Assembly (NCBI GenBank): GCA_005888925.1 | Contig: VBCP01000291.1 | Coordinates: 1 to 5,413 of the forward strand | Source of the DNA: Betaproteobacteria bacterium | GTDB taxonomy: Bacteria; Pseudomonadota; Gammaproteobacteria; Burkholderiales; SG8-39 | Length of the DNA stretch: 5,413 nucleotides | Reading direction: 5' to 3' | Made by a program: the position numbers and the translations under genes | Notes under the pieces: generated by a model | Databases searched by the model: none | What the model saw: the letters and a program-made list of their open reading frames with translations, nothing else | Told to the model about the DNA's origin: nothing | Shown here: positions 1 to 5,413 of the stretch, piece by piece | Position numbering within the stretch: position 1 is the first letter of the stretch | Layout: each line of letters starts with the position of its first letter

Positions 1-2
1 AG

Positions 3-1847
3 CTGCAGCTCACGCTCGACGAAGTCGAAGGCATCGAGCGGCTGCGCAAAGGCCGCGCGCCGCAGGCGCCTCGCGAGCTGCACGGCAAGAGCTCGGGCTG
101 GGCGGCGGGCGTCGTGCTGATGCTCGAGCAGGAGAAGGGGCCGCGCACCTCTCAACCCTTTTTGCAGAGCGATCCGCAGCAGCTCTTCGATCACTTCGCC
201 GGACAGATCTTCGCGCGGCTCGAGCCGCACATGCAGCAGGGGCTGCTCGCGAGCGCGCTCTTGCCCAAGATGACAGCGCGCATGCTGGTCGGGCTCACCG
301 GCGCGCCCGACGCGGGCGACTGGCTCGAGGAGCTGCACCGCAAGAATTACTTCACTCTCAAGCATCCGCAGGCCGAGCCGGCGTATGAGTACCACCCGCT
401 GTTTCGCGAATTCCTGCTCGCCGGCGCGAAGCGCGCCTTCGCATCCGACCAGCTGCAGGAGCTGCGCAAGCGCGCCGCCGCGCTCGCGGAAGCCGACGGC
501 CAGCTCGAGACCGCGGCCGAGCTGCTACGCGCGTGCGGCGACTTCCGCGGCGTCGCCGAGCTCGTCCTGCGCCACGCGCGCGGGCTCCTGGAGCAGGGAC
601 GCGGCCAGGTGGTTGAAGCGTGGCTCGCGAGCCTGCCGGCGATGGTGCGCATGGCCGATCCCTGGCTCTCCTACTGGCACGGCCTCTGCCGGATGCCCTT
701 CAATCCGGCGGAGGCGCGCGGGCATTTCGAGCATGCCTATGCGCGCTTCAAGGCGGCCGGCGACAGGGTCGGTCGCGCGGCTGCGTGGTGCGCCGTGGTC
801 GACAGCTACGTGTTCGAATGGGGCAACTTCGAGCCGCTGTCTCACTGGCTCGCCGAGATGGAGCCCTCGGACGCGGCCTGGCCGCCCGAGATCGAGGCGC
901 AGATCGCCTGCGGCATGTTCCTCGCGCTGATGTACGCGGAACCGCAGCATCCGCAGATGCGCCATTGGGAAACGCGCGCGCGGGAGATCATCCTGTCCGG
1001 CGCGCATCCGGCGCTGCAGGTCAAGGTCGGCAATCACCTGCTCATCTACTACACGTGGTGGCTCGGCGATCTTGCGAGCGCCGAGGTGCTCGTCGAAAAC
1101 CTCCGCGCGCAAGTCATGCGTCCAGGCACGCCGCCGCTGCTGGTCATCAACTGGGACGGGATGGCCGCGGGCTTTTACTGGATGCGCGCGGCGAACGCGG
1201 AGTGCCTCGCGCGGGTCGAGCATGGCCTCGAGACGAGCCGCACCACCGGGGTACACGTCTGGGACCGCCTGCTTTGCTCGCAGGGCCACTTCGGCAGCCT
1301 ATCGGAGGGCAATGCGCCGCTCGCGCGCCGCTACCTCGACCGCATGGAGAGCGCGCTCACCATGAGCCGGCCGATGGACGCCGCGATGTACCACTACCAC
1401 AGCGCCTGGTACGAGCTCTCGCAGGGCCGCGTCGAGCGCGCGGGCGAATTCGCGCGCACCGCGGTGAGCCTCGCCGACCAGGCCGGCGCGCGCTTTCCGG
1501 CCGCGGTCATGCGCAACGATCTCGGCCGCGTAGTGTTCTATCTCGGCGACAAGCCCGGCGCGCTCGCGCTCGTGCGGCAGGCGCGCGAAGAAGGCCGCGC
1601 CATGCGCGCGCAGACCATCGAGTACCTTACCTTCATCGTCGAGGCGGAGATTGCGCTGGAATCGGGCGACGAGACCGGCTGCATCGCGGCGCTTCGCCAA
1701 GGATTGCGCGTCGGCGCCGCGCAGGGCTTCGTCAATCACACCTGGTGGTCGTCGGCGACGATGTCGCGGCTCTACGGCCGCGCGCTCGCGCACGGCATCG
1801 AGGCCCACTATGTGAACGAGGTGATGCGCAAGCGCGCCTTACACTAG
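3..1847 (+). CDS. MalT/LuxR-type STAND regulator, 5'-partial, lacking the C-terminal output domain
   Basis: The frame is open from position 3 to the TAG at 1845-1847 (614 visible residues), and the true start lies outside the window. The GTG at 114 falls inside the conserved GWAAG segment (visible residues 32-36) and is unlikely to be a start. Visible order: end of the STAND ATPase module with GWAAGVVLMLEQ; a helical part with LFDHFAGQIFARL; the winged-helix-like segment ending in YHPLFREF (130-137), typical of MalT-like proteins; then a long Ala/Leu/Arg-rich TPR-like sensor region from about residue 150 to the end. The Walker motifs would lie upstream. Relatives usually continue after the equivalent of GFVNHTWW and a YVNEVMRKR-like end into a BTAD/winged-helix or LuxR DNA-binding domain. 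Here the protein stops after RALH and no such remnant was read downstream in this frame. It ends 4 bp before the TctC gene, suggesting co-transcription. The family call is firm. Whether it still regulates transcription is unknown. Confidence 0.85.
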   Translation: MQLTLDEVEGIERLRKGRAPQAPRELHGKSSGWAAGVVLMLEQEKGPRTSQPFLQSDPQQLFDHFAGQIFARLEPHMQQGLLASALLPKMTARMLVGLTGAPDAGDWLEELHRKNYFTLKHPQAEPAYEYHPLFREFLLAGAKRAFASDQLQELRKRAAALAEADGQLETAAELLRACGDFRGVAELVLRHARGLLEQGRGQVVEAWLASLPAMVRMADPWLSYWHGLCRMPFNPAEARGHFEHAYARFKAAGDRVGRAAAWCAVVDSYVFEWGNFEPLSHWLAEMEPSDAAWPPEIEAQIACGMFLALMYAEPQHPQMRHWETRAREIILSGAHPALQVKVGNHLLIYYTWWLGDLASAEVLVENLRAQVMRPGTPPLLVINWDGMAAGFYWMRAANAECLARVEHGLETSRTTGVHVWDRLLCSQGHFGSLSEGNAPLARRYLDRMESALTMSRPMDAAMYHYHSAWYELSQGRVERAGEFARTAVSLADQAGARFPAAVMRNDLGRVVFYLGDKPGALALVRQAREEGRAMRAQTIEYLTFIVEAEIALESGDETGCIAALRQGLRVGAAQGFVNHTWWSSATMSRLYGRALAHGIEAHYVNEVMRKRALH

Positions 1848-1851
1848 CGGG

Positions 1852-2802
1852 ATGCGCGCACTCCTTTTCGCAACGCTGCTCGCATCCCTCCCGCTGCACG
1901 CGCAGGACTGGCCCGCGAAAGCGGTGCGCATCATCGTGCCGTTTCCCGCCGGCGGCAGCGCGGATCTCTTGCCGCGCGTGGTGGCGGAGAAGCTCACCGA
2001 GAAATGGGGCCAGCCGGTGATCGTCGACAACCGGCCGGGCGCGGCGGGCAACATCGGCGCCGATGCGGTGTTCCGCGCCGAGCCCGACGGCTACACGCTG
2101 CTGTCGAGCCCGCCGCCGCCGCTGGTGATCAACAAGCTCCTGTATCCGAAACTCTCCTACGACTCGGCTCAGTTCGTCCCCATCACGGTGATCGGCGCGA
2201 TCCCGAACGTCCTGCTGGTGCATCCCAAGGTCGGCGCAAATTCGGTTGCCGAGCTGATCGCCATCGCCAAGCAGAATCCCGGCAAGCTGAACTACGCATC
2301 GCAGGGCAGCGGCACCACTTCGCATCTCACCGCCGAGCTCTTCAAGGCCATGGCCGGCGGGCTGCAGATCGCCCACATCCCCTACAAGGGCACCGCGCCC
2401 GCACTCACTGATTTGCTTGCTGGGCAGGTGGACATGATGTGCGACAACCTCGGCGTGTCGCTGCCGCACGTGCGCTCCGGGAAACTCAAGGCGCTCGCGG
2501 TGGCGAGCCGGAACCGCTTTGCCGGCCTGCCGAAGGTGCCGGCGCTCGCCGAGACGCTGCCCGGCTTCGAGTCGGTGGCCTGGTTCGGCATCGTCGCGCC
2601 ACCCAAAACCAATGGGGCTATCGTCGAGAAGATCGCCGCGGCAGTACAGGAGGCGCTCAAGCTCCCCGAGGTGCAGAAGCGCCTCGCCGATCTCTCGGCC
2701 GAGCCGATGGGCCTCGGGCCGGGCGAGACCGCGGCGTTCATGCGCCAGGAAGTCGAGCGCTGGGGCGCGGTGATCCGCACGGCGGGCGTCAAGCTCGAGT
2801 GA
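1852..2802 (+). CDS. Tripartite tricarboxylate transporter (TctC/Bug family) periplasmic substrate-binding protein
   Basis: Encodes 316 residues, the usual length for the TctC/Bug family. A short signal peptide (residues 1-17, hydrophobic LLFATLLASLPL, likely cut after LHA) predicts a periplasmic protein. Family hallmarks in order: IVPFPAGGSAD (28-38), VDNRPGAAGNIGAD (58-71), GSGTTSHLTAELF (152-164), IPYKGTAPALTDLLAGQVD (176-194), GKLKALAV (210-217) and WFGIVAP (244-250). Members bind carboxylates or related small acids, such as citrate, glutamate or terephthalate, and either feed a TctAB-type transporter or act as orphan sensors. No TctA or TctB gene is visible, so the membrane partner must be elsewhere. 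The ATG lies 4 bp after the preceding stop with only a poor, very close purine stretch as ribosome site, which suggests coupling to upstream translation. The last codons overlap the next gene's start (GTGA). The ligand cannot be read from sequence, but the neighbouring TphB-like dehydrogenase makes an aromatic or dicarboxylic acid plausible. Confidence 0.95.
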   Translation: MRALLFATLLASLPLHAQDWPAKAVRIIVPFPAGGSADLLPRVVAEKLTEKWGQPVIVDNRPGAAGNIGADAVFRAEPDGYTLLSSPPPPLVINKLLYPKLSYDSAQFVPITVIGAIPNVLLVHPKVGANSVAELIAIAKQNPGKLNYASQGSGTTSHLTAELFKAMAGGLQIAHIPYKGTAPALTDLLAGQVDMMCDNLGVSLPHVRSGKLKALAVASRNRFAGLPKVPALAETLPGFESVAWFGIVAPPKTNGAIVEKIAAAVQEALKLPEVQKRLADLSAEPMGLGPGETAAFMRQEVERWGAVIRTAGVKLE

Positions 2803-3737
2803 AGCCGAAGATCGCGATCGCCACCGGCGATCCCGCCGGCATCGGTCCCGAGATCTCGCTCAAGGCCGCGCGCGATCCGCGAATCGTGGAGCTTTGCGAG
2901 CCGGTGCTATTCGGCGCCCGCAAAGTGATCGCGATGCATGGCGCTATCGACGGCGTGGCGATTGCCGAAGTGAAGCAGGCGCGTCCGCGCATCGGCACGA
3001 TCGCGCCCGAGCATGGCCGCGCCGCGCTCGCCGCGGCCGAGGCGGCGATCCGCGGCGCGCTCGCCGGCGACTATCAGGCGGTGATCGGCGCGCCGCACAC
3101 CGAAACCGCGATCCACGCCGCCGGCATCGCGTTCGACGGCTATCCCTCGTTCGTCGCGCGCGTCTGCGGGCTGCCTCCCGACGATGCGGTGCTCATGCTG
3201 TGCTTCTCACATGAAGGCCGCGAGGTGCGCATCGCGCATGTCACGCTGCACGTGAGCGTAGCGCAGGCACTCGGCATGATTTCGCAGCACAGGATCGTCC
3301 AGACGCTCCGCGCCGTGGATAGCGCGTTGAAGAAGCTCGGCATCGCCGAGCCGCGCATCGCGGTGAGCGGCGTGAACCCGCACGCCGGCGAGTCGGGCGC
3401 CTTCGGGAGCGAGGAGCTCGAGATCGTCGACCCGGCAATCCAGCAGGCGCGCGGCGCGGGCATGACGGTCGATGGTCCGATCGGCGCCGATACGCTGATC
3501 CAGCGCAAGGGCTACGACGCGTACGTCGTGATGCTGCACGACCAGGGCCACGTGGCGGCGAAGCTGCTCGCGCCGCAGCGCGTCGCCGCGCTCACCATCG
3601 GTACGCCGGTGCTCTTCTCTTCGGTGGCGCACGGCTCGGCGCTCGACATCGCTGGGCAGGGAAGAGCGAATCCCGATGCGATGATAGAAGCGATTACACG
3701 GTTAGTCGGTCGTCGACGTCGCACCCCTGCGACCTGA
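2799..3737 (+). CDS. PdxA-superfamily dehydrogenase (4-hydroxythreonine-4-phosphate dehydrogenase-like, TphB-like subgroup)
   Basis: Encodes 312 residues, starting at GTG 2799 inside the TctC stop (GTGA overlap), so translation is probably coupled. The same frame stays open upstream, but the PdxA signature starts at once with IAIATGDPAGIGPEI (5-19), fixing this start. Three metal-ligand histidines of the family appear conserved: H151 in HVTLH, H195 in NPHAGE and H247 in MLHDQGH. Further signatures are DGPIGADTL (225-233) and HGSALDIAGQGRANP (278-292). The enzyme should be a cytoplasmic, metal-dependent NAD(P)-linked dehydrogenase that oxidises a hydroxyl group, often with decarboxylation. The segment GAPHTETAIHAAGIAFDGYP (97-116), plus HVTLH and LHDQGH, resembles what I recall of TphB, which oxidises the terephthalate cis-dihydrodiol, rather than the TGPV-type segment of vitamin B6 PdxA. 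Adjacency to a TctC gene fits, because tph operons pair TphB with the binding protein TphC. No ring-hydroxylating dioxygenase is in the window, so the substrate is unproven. The fold call is firm; the subgroup is moderate. Confidence 0.92.
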   Translation: MKPKIAIATGDPAGIGPEISLKAARDPRIVELCEPVLFGARKVIAMHGAIDGVAIAEVKQARPRIGTIAPEHGRAALAAAEAAIRGALAGDYQAVIGAPHTETAIHAAGIAFDGYPSFVARVCGLPPDDAVLMLCFSHEGREVRIAHVTLHVSVAQALGMISQHRIVQTLRAVDSALKKLGIAEPRIAVSGVNPHAGESGAFGSEELEIVDPAIQQARGAGMTVDGPIGADTLIQRKGYDAYVVMLHDQGHVAAKLLAPQRVAALTIGTPVLFSSVAHGSALDIAGQGRANPDAMIEAITRLVGRRRRTPAT

Positions 3738-3921
3738 AATTCCGCACGCAAACAAAGCTCTAGCTCTGCGCTGCTAGAGCGCGGTCAGATCCGCACGACG
3801 CTTCTGCGCGGGCGTGCGTCCGTTGGAAAAGCGTAAGGCGTTGAAGCGCCGCGTTTTTCATCACTTGGTACGGGCCTTGCACGGAGTGGTGCCCACAAGC
3901 ACTAACACCGAGCCCACTGCC
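3738..3921. other. Intergenic region between the dehydrogenase and EF-hand genes
   Basis: This 184-bp gap contains a perfect stem-loop at 3757-3780 and two weaker dyads: GCGG/CCGC at 3781-3794, and GGCG/CGCC at 3837-3850 followed three bases later by TTTTT (3854-3858), which could be a weak second terminator. A frame extends the EF-hand ORF upstream to 3814, but that part is basic and unlike the rest of the protein, so I do not treat it as coding. No convincing -35/-10 promoter pair was found, although the spacing suggests a separate promoter for the downstream gene. Confidence 0.5.
3757..3780. terminator. Perfect 8-bp stem-loop after the dehydrogenase gene
   Basis: GCTCTAGC (3757-3764) and GCTAGAGC (3773-3780) are exact inverted complements around the 8-base loop TCTGCGCT. 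The hairpin begins 19 bp after the dehydrogenase stop, a typical terminator position. No T-tract follows on the + strand, so it would be a hairpin that stabilises the 3' end or a non-canonical terminator. On the - strand it is followed by TTTGTTTG, which is closer to an intrinsic terminator. The dyad is certain; its function is inferred. Confidence 0.5.
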
Positions 3922-4248
3922 ATGAATCAGCGACTGCGCCAAGAGCGCAATGTGTTCCTGCTCTTCCTCGCTGCCGTGTTCGTTTCCCTGATGTCCGCGC
4001 TGCCGATCGTCACGGCAACGCTGCCGGCCGTGCGCTATGCGCAGGCAGAGCAGCGGCCCGCAGTGACCACGTTCGAGCAGCTCGACCGCAACCGCGACGG
4101 CTATGTCGACCGCGCGGAAGCGCTGGCATTACCGGGACTCGACCGGGTGTTCAACGAAGCCGACCGCCGGCCCGACGGGCGGCTCGACAAGGTCGAGTAC
4201 GCCAAGGCACTCGCGCTAATCGACGGTCTGACTCATTTTCCGAAATAG
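3922..4248 (+). CDS. Small membrane-anchored or secreted EF-hand calcium-binding protein
   Basis: Encodes 108 residues from ATG 3922. I chose this start because it is followed at once by a basic N-terminus (MNQRLRQER) and one hydrophobic stretch (about residues 11-37, FLLFLAAVFVSLMSALPIV). That stretch forms a signal peptide with possible cleavage near YAQA (39-42), or a signal anchor. An in-frame start at 3814 would add 36 unlikely basic residues. The soluble part has two EF-hand loops. Loop 1, DRNRDGYVDRAE (55-66), is canonical with D55, N57, D59, G60, D63 and E66. Loop 2, DRRPDGRLDKVE (81-92), keeps D81, D85, G86, D89 and E92 but has Arg at position 3, so it may bind calcium less tightly. 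The protein should act in the periplasm or outside the cell. It is followed by a stem-loop over its stop codon. Neighbours suggest no partner and the role is unknown. The ribosome site is weak. Confidence 0.8.
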   Translation: MNQRLRQERNVFLLFLAAVFVSLMSALPIVTATLPAVRYAQAEQRPAVTTFEQLDRNRDGYVDRAEALALPGLDRVFNEADRRPDGRLDKVEYAKALALIDGLTHFPK

Positions 4249-4269
4249 GCCTTGAACCTATCTTTCGGA
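4239..4269. terminator. Bulged stem-loop spanning the EF-hand stop codon
   Basis: TCCGAAA (4239-4245) pairs with TTTCGGA (4263-4269), and TAGG (4246-4249) pairs with CCTA (4257-4260), giving 11 base pairs with a two-base bulge (TC, 4261-4262) and the loop CCTTGAA. The TAG stop lies in the stem. No T-tract follows, so intrinsic termination is uncertain. It could protect the transcript 3' end or mark a rearrangement junction, because kinase-like sequence begins right behind it. The pairing is read directly; the function is inferred. Confidence 0.45.
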
Positions 4270-4978
4270 CTAGTCAAAACCGCGGCCGACGAGCAAGGCG
4301 AGGCATTGGCTCGAGGAAGGCACCAGCCCCGGCGGCTGCCGCTATCTCGTGATCAGCATGCTGCCGGCGGGCGGCGACGCCCAGGGTGAGACCCGCGCCT
4401 TCACTAGCGACCACGCGCGCTTCCTCGCGAGCCTGCGCAAGGCGCGCTTTCGCGCAGTCGATTTCGAGGTCTCGGGCACCTGCCAGTGGCTGCAGCGCTC
4501 GATAGCGGAGGCGCGCGAGTTCGCGTCGCGCCACGCCCTGCAGACCCTCGAGGAGAGCTACCGCGACTGCGAGACGGCGCTGCTCTACTGGACCGGACCC
4601 TATGTGCTCTCCCAGGGCGACTTCGCGCCCTGGAACATCCGCAATCTCGGCGCGCAGCTCTTCGTCACCGACTGGGGCCATGCGCACGCCGACGCGAGCC
4701 CGCTCGACGATGTCCTGCACTACCTGATGATCCAGCGAGCCTTGAACTCGCGCCCGGTCACGGTCCCGGTGCTGCGCCAGGCGATGCGGCGCGCCGCGGA
4801 CTTCGCGCTGCAGGCCTATCCCGAGTGGTCGTGGCGTCCGCCGGTGATCGGCGCGCTGACGCTGGTCTATCTGCTCGGCGTGGTGCTGCACCGCTCGCTC
4901 GCCCGCCGGCGCATCGAACGCGCCGACCGCGTGGTGAGCGCGTACTGGAAGCTGCTCGAGAAGCGCTCGGCCTGGATG

Positions 4979-5013
4979 GAATTCGGGGACAGAGCCCGAA
5001 CTCCCCGGAATTC
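4979..5013. repeat. Imperfect palindrome (REP-like) inside the kinase 3' end
   Basis: GAATTCGGGGA (4979-4989) and TCCCCGGAATTC (5002-5013) are inverted complements except for one extra C, around a 12-base spacer. A competing hairpin, TTCGGG (4982-4987) with CCCGAA (4995-5000), uses part of the same left arm. The bases encode an atypical basic tail (EFGDRARTPRNS) after the natural-looking kinase ending YWKLLEKRSAW. From memory, similar GGGGACAG-containing palindromes occur as dispersed repeats in betaproteobacterial genomes. Only one copy is visible here, so repeat status is inferred. Confidence 0.55.
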
Positions 5014-5016
5014 GCG

Positions 5017-5029
5017 CATTGGCCCAATG
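5017..5029. repeat. Short perfect dyad CATTGG-C-CCAATG
   Basis: CATTGG and CCAATG flank a single C, 33 bases before the ATG at 5063. The symmetry is exact and could be an operator half-site pair or a tiny hairpin, but a 13-bp dyad may also arise by chance. It lies in the atypical tail region of the kinase remnant, next to the larger palindrome. Confidence 0.3.
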
Positions 5030-5049
5030 AGCGCCCCTGAATTTCCTTT

Positions 5050-5054
5050 GGAGG
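5050..5054 (+). promoter_or_regulatory. Strong Shine-Dalgarno sequence before ATG 5063
   Basis: GGAGG lies 8 bases before ATG 5063, near-ideal spacing, and is the best ribosome site in the window. It lies within the last codons of the kinase frame (stop 5057-5059), as expected for a downstream gene in an operon. It supports ATG 5063 as a real start even though the encoded protein looks odd. Confidence 0.55.
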
Positions 5055-5062
5055 TTTGAACC

Positions 5063-5335
5063 ATGAGTGCCGCTGCCACCGCCGCCGGATACCTGTACGC
5101 CTCGGGACGCCTGCGCGGCCGCGCCCAGCGCGAGCAGGAGCACCACGATGACCAGCCCGCCGCGGAGCACGCCGAACGACGGCCGGCGCAAGCCGCGCGG
5201 CCGCGCATCGAGCGTCCGCGCAAGGAAGTGCGGGTAGCCGCGCTGCCCGAAGTCGGGCAGCAGCAGCAGGAGCGGCCGCGGCGCACGCCGACCATCCAGT
5301 ACTGCACGCGGCGCTGGCGTCCCAGTGAAGAGTGA
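5063..5335 (+). CDS. Hypothetical protein of unusual Arg/Glu/Gln/Ala-rich composition (uncertain)
   Basis: Encodes 90 residues from an ATG with a well-placed GGAGG, 3 bp after the kinase stop. I do not recognise it. After MSAAATAAGYLYASGRLRGR it becomes low-complexity and strongly charged, with HHDD, a run of four Gln and many Arg, and no hydrophobic core. That pattern is typical of a shadow frame, or of a gene that has shifted frame after a genuine start. The complementary frame on the - strand is also open and contains a hydrophobic stretch (GGLVIVVLLLALGAAA, about 5104-5151), so third-position G/C does not decide the strand. The ribosome site is the main argument for the + strand. Its end overlaps a possible next gene starting at 5325. 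Confidence 0.3.
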   Translation: MSAAATAAGYLYASGRLRGRAQREQEHHDDQPAAEHAERRPAQAARPRIERPRKEVRVAALPEVGQQQQERPRRTPTIQYCTRRWRPSEE

Positions 5336-5413
5336 GCCGCGGCGCAGCGGCGGAATTTTCATCGGCGAATTGAGCGCCGAGAGCGGCGTCGCCACGCTGC
5401 GCGACGCGCTCGA
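5325..5413 (+). CDS. Possible start of a further gene, 3'-partial (uncertain)
   Basis: GTG 5325 opens a frame that stays open to the window edge, with strongly G/C-biased third positions and an ordinary-looking peptide (GGIFIGELSAESGVATLRDA). It would overlap the end of the preceding ORF by 11 bp, as coupled genes often do. There is no clear ribosome site and only 29 full codons are visible, so no family can be named and the start is a guess. A - strand frame here is also open. Confidence 0.25.
   Translation, partial: MKSEPRRSGGIFIGELSAESGVATLRDAL

Larger units (their letters stand above)
4274..5059 (+). pseudogene. Aminoglycoside-phosphotransferase/choline-kinase-fold protein, N-lobe missing
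   Basis: The open frame gives 261 residues after the in-frame TAG at 4271-4273. The first possible start, GTG 4349, lies inside the strand CRYLVISMLP, so it would not yield an intact fold. The C-lobe is well preserved: QGDFAPWN (residues 114-121 from codon 4274) carries the catalytic Asp116 and metal-ligand Asn121, with Gln in place of the usual His of HGD. VTDWGHAHADASPLDD (131-146) carries the metal-binding Asp133, followed by Gly where many relatives have Glu. The N-lobe with its ATP-binding lysine is absent in frame. Just upstream, another frame reads FGLVKTAADEQGEAL (about 4264-4308), which looks like a scrap of it. Family members are usually about 300 residues or more and phosphorylate small hydroxylated molecules. 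This copy is probably a 5'-deleted, frameshifted remnant, though a real shortened protein or an assembly error is possible. The last residues are encoded by a palindromic repeat. Confidence 0.65.

Noticed and set aside
114..1847. GTG 114 as the start of the regulator gene
   Set aside because: It lies inside the conserved GWAAG segment and the frame is open to the window edge, so the gene is 5'-partial.
620..2020. Long + strand ORF (466 codons) across the regulator and TctC start
   Set aside because: An Arg/Ala/Gly-rich shadow frame crossing two real genes, with no recognisable motif.
1732..2469. - strand ORF over the regulator end and TctC
   Set aside because: Antisense shadow of the TctC gene, whose family motifs are unambiguous on the + strand.
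2439..2798. Upstream extension of the dehydrogenase frame into TctC
   Set aside because: Arg-rich shadow sequence; the PdxA signature begins directly after GTG 2799.
3877..3905. Possible promoter (TTGCAC with a downstream CACTAA) before the EF-hand gene
   Set aside because: Both boxes are poor matches and such sites arise often by chance.
3814..3921. Upstream extension of the EF-hand protein to 3814
   Set aside because: It adds a basic stretch before what is plainly a signal or anchor sequence starting at ATG 3922.
4274..5395. Long - strand ORF (373 codons) opposite the kinase remnant
   Set aside because: Over 4274-5059 it mirrors a + strand frame with clear kinase motifs, and its peptide is His/Arg/Gln-rich with no family signature. 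Only the part beyond 5060 remains open to question.

Overview
The window reads like high-GC proteobacterial chromosome, most likely Betaproteobacteria (Burkholderiales-type). The basis is strong G/C bias at third codon positions and the presence of a Bug/TctC-type periplasmic binding protein, a family greatly expanded in that group. This assignment is inferred by eye from composition and gene families. No rRNA, tRNA, CRISPR array or recognisable transposase gene was seen.

Layout, all on the + strand. (1) Positions 3-1847 hold the 3' part of a MalT/LuxR-type STAND regulator: the end of the ATPase module and a long helical-repeat sensor, stopping where the DNA-binding output domain would normally begin. 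(2) Four bases later, 1852-2802 encodes a TctC/Bug solute-binding protein with a signal peptide. (3) Its stop codon overlaps the GTG start of a PdxA-superfamily dehydrogenase (2799-3737), which by recalled motifs resembles TphB, the terephthalate dihydrodiol dehydrogenase, at least as much as the vitamin B6 enzyme PdxA. These three genes look like one transcription unit: regulator-like protein, ligand capture, oxidation of a hydroxylated acid. (4) After a 184-bp intergenic region with a perfect 8-bp stem-loop, 3922-4248 encodes a small membrane-anchored protein with two EF-hand calcium loops. (5) A stem-loop spans its stop codon, and directly behind it lies an aminoglycoside-phosphotransferase-fold kinase (4274-5059) that lacks most of its N-lobe. 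A possible out-of-frame scrap of that N-lobe is visible just upstream, so this is probably a pseudogene or 5'-deleted gene. Its last codons run through an imperfect palindrome. (6) A good Shine-Dalgarno sequence precedes ATG 5063, which opens an ORF of unusual composition (5063-5335). A further reading frame (5325 onward) may start there and leave the window.

The left half (regulator, TctC, PdxA/TphB-like) is a coherent catabolic or uptake cassette. The right half looks like a patchwork with gene remnants and palindromic repeats. No complete, clearly novel system is visible. The points most worth checking are the output-less STAND protein coupled to a TctC gene, the TphB-like subgroup call, and the kinase remnant with its palindrome.
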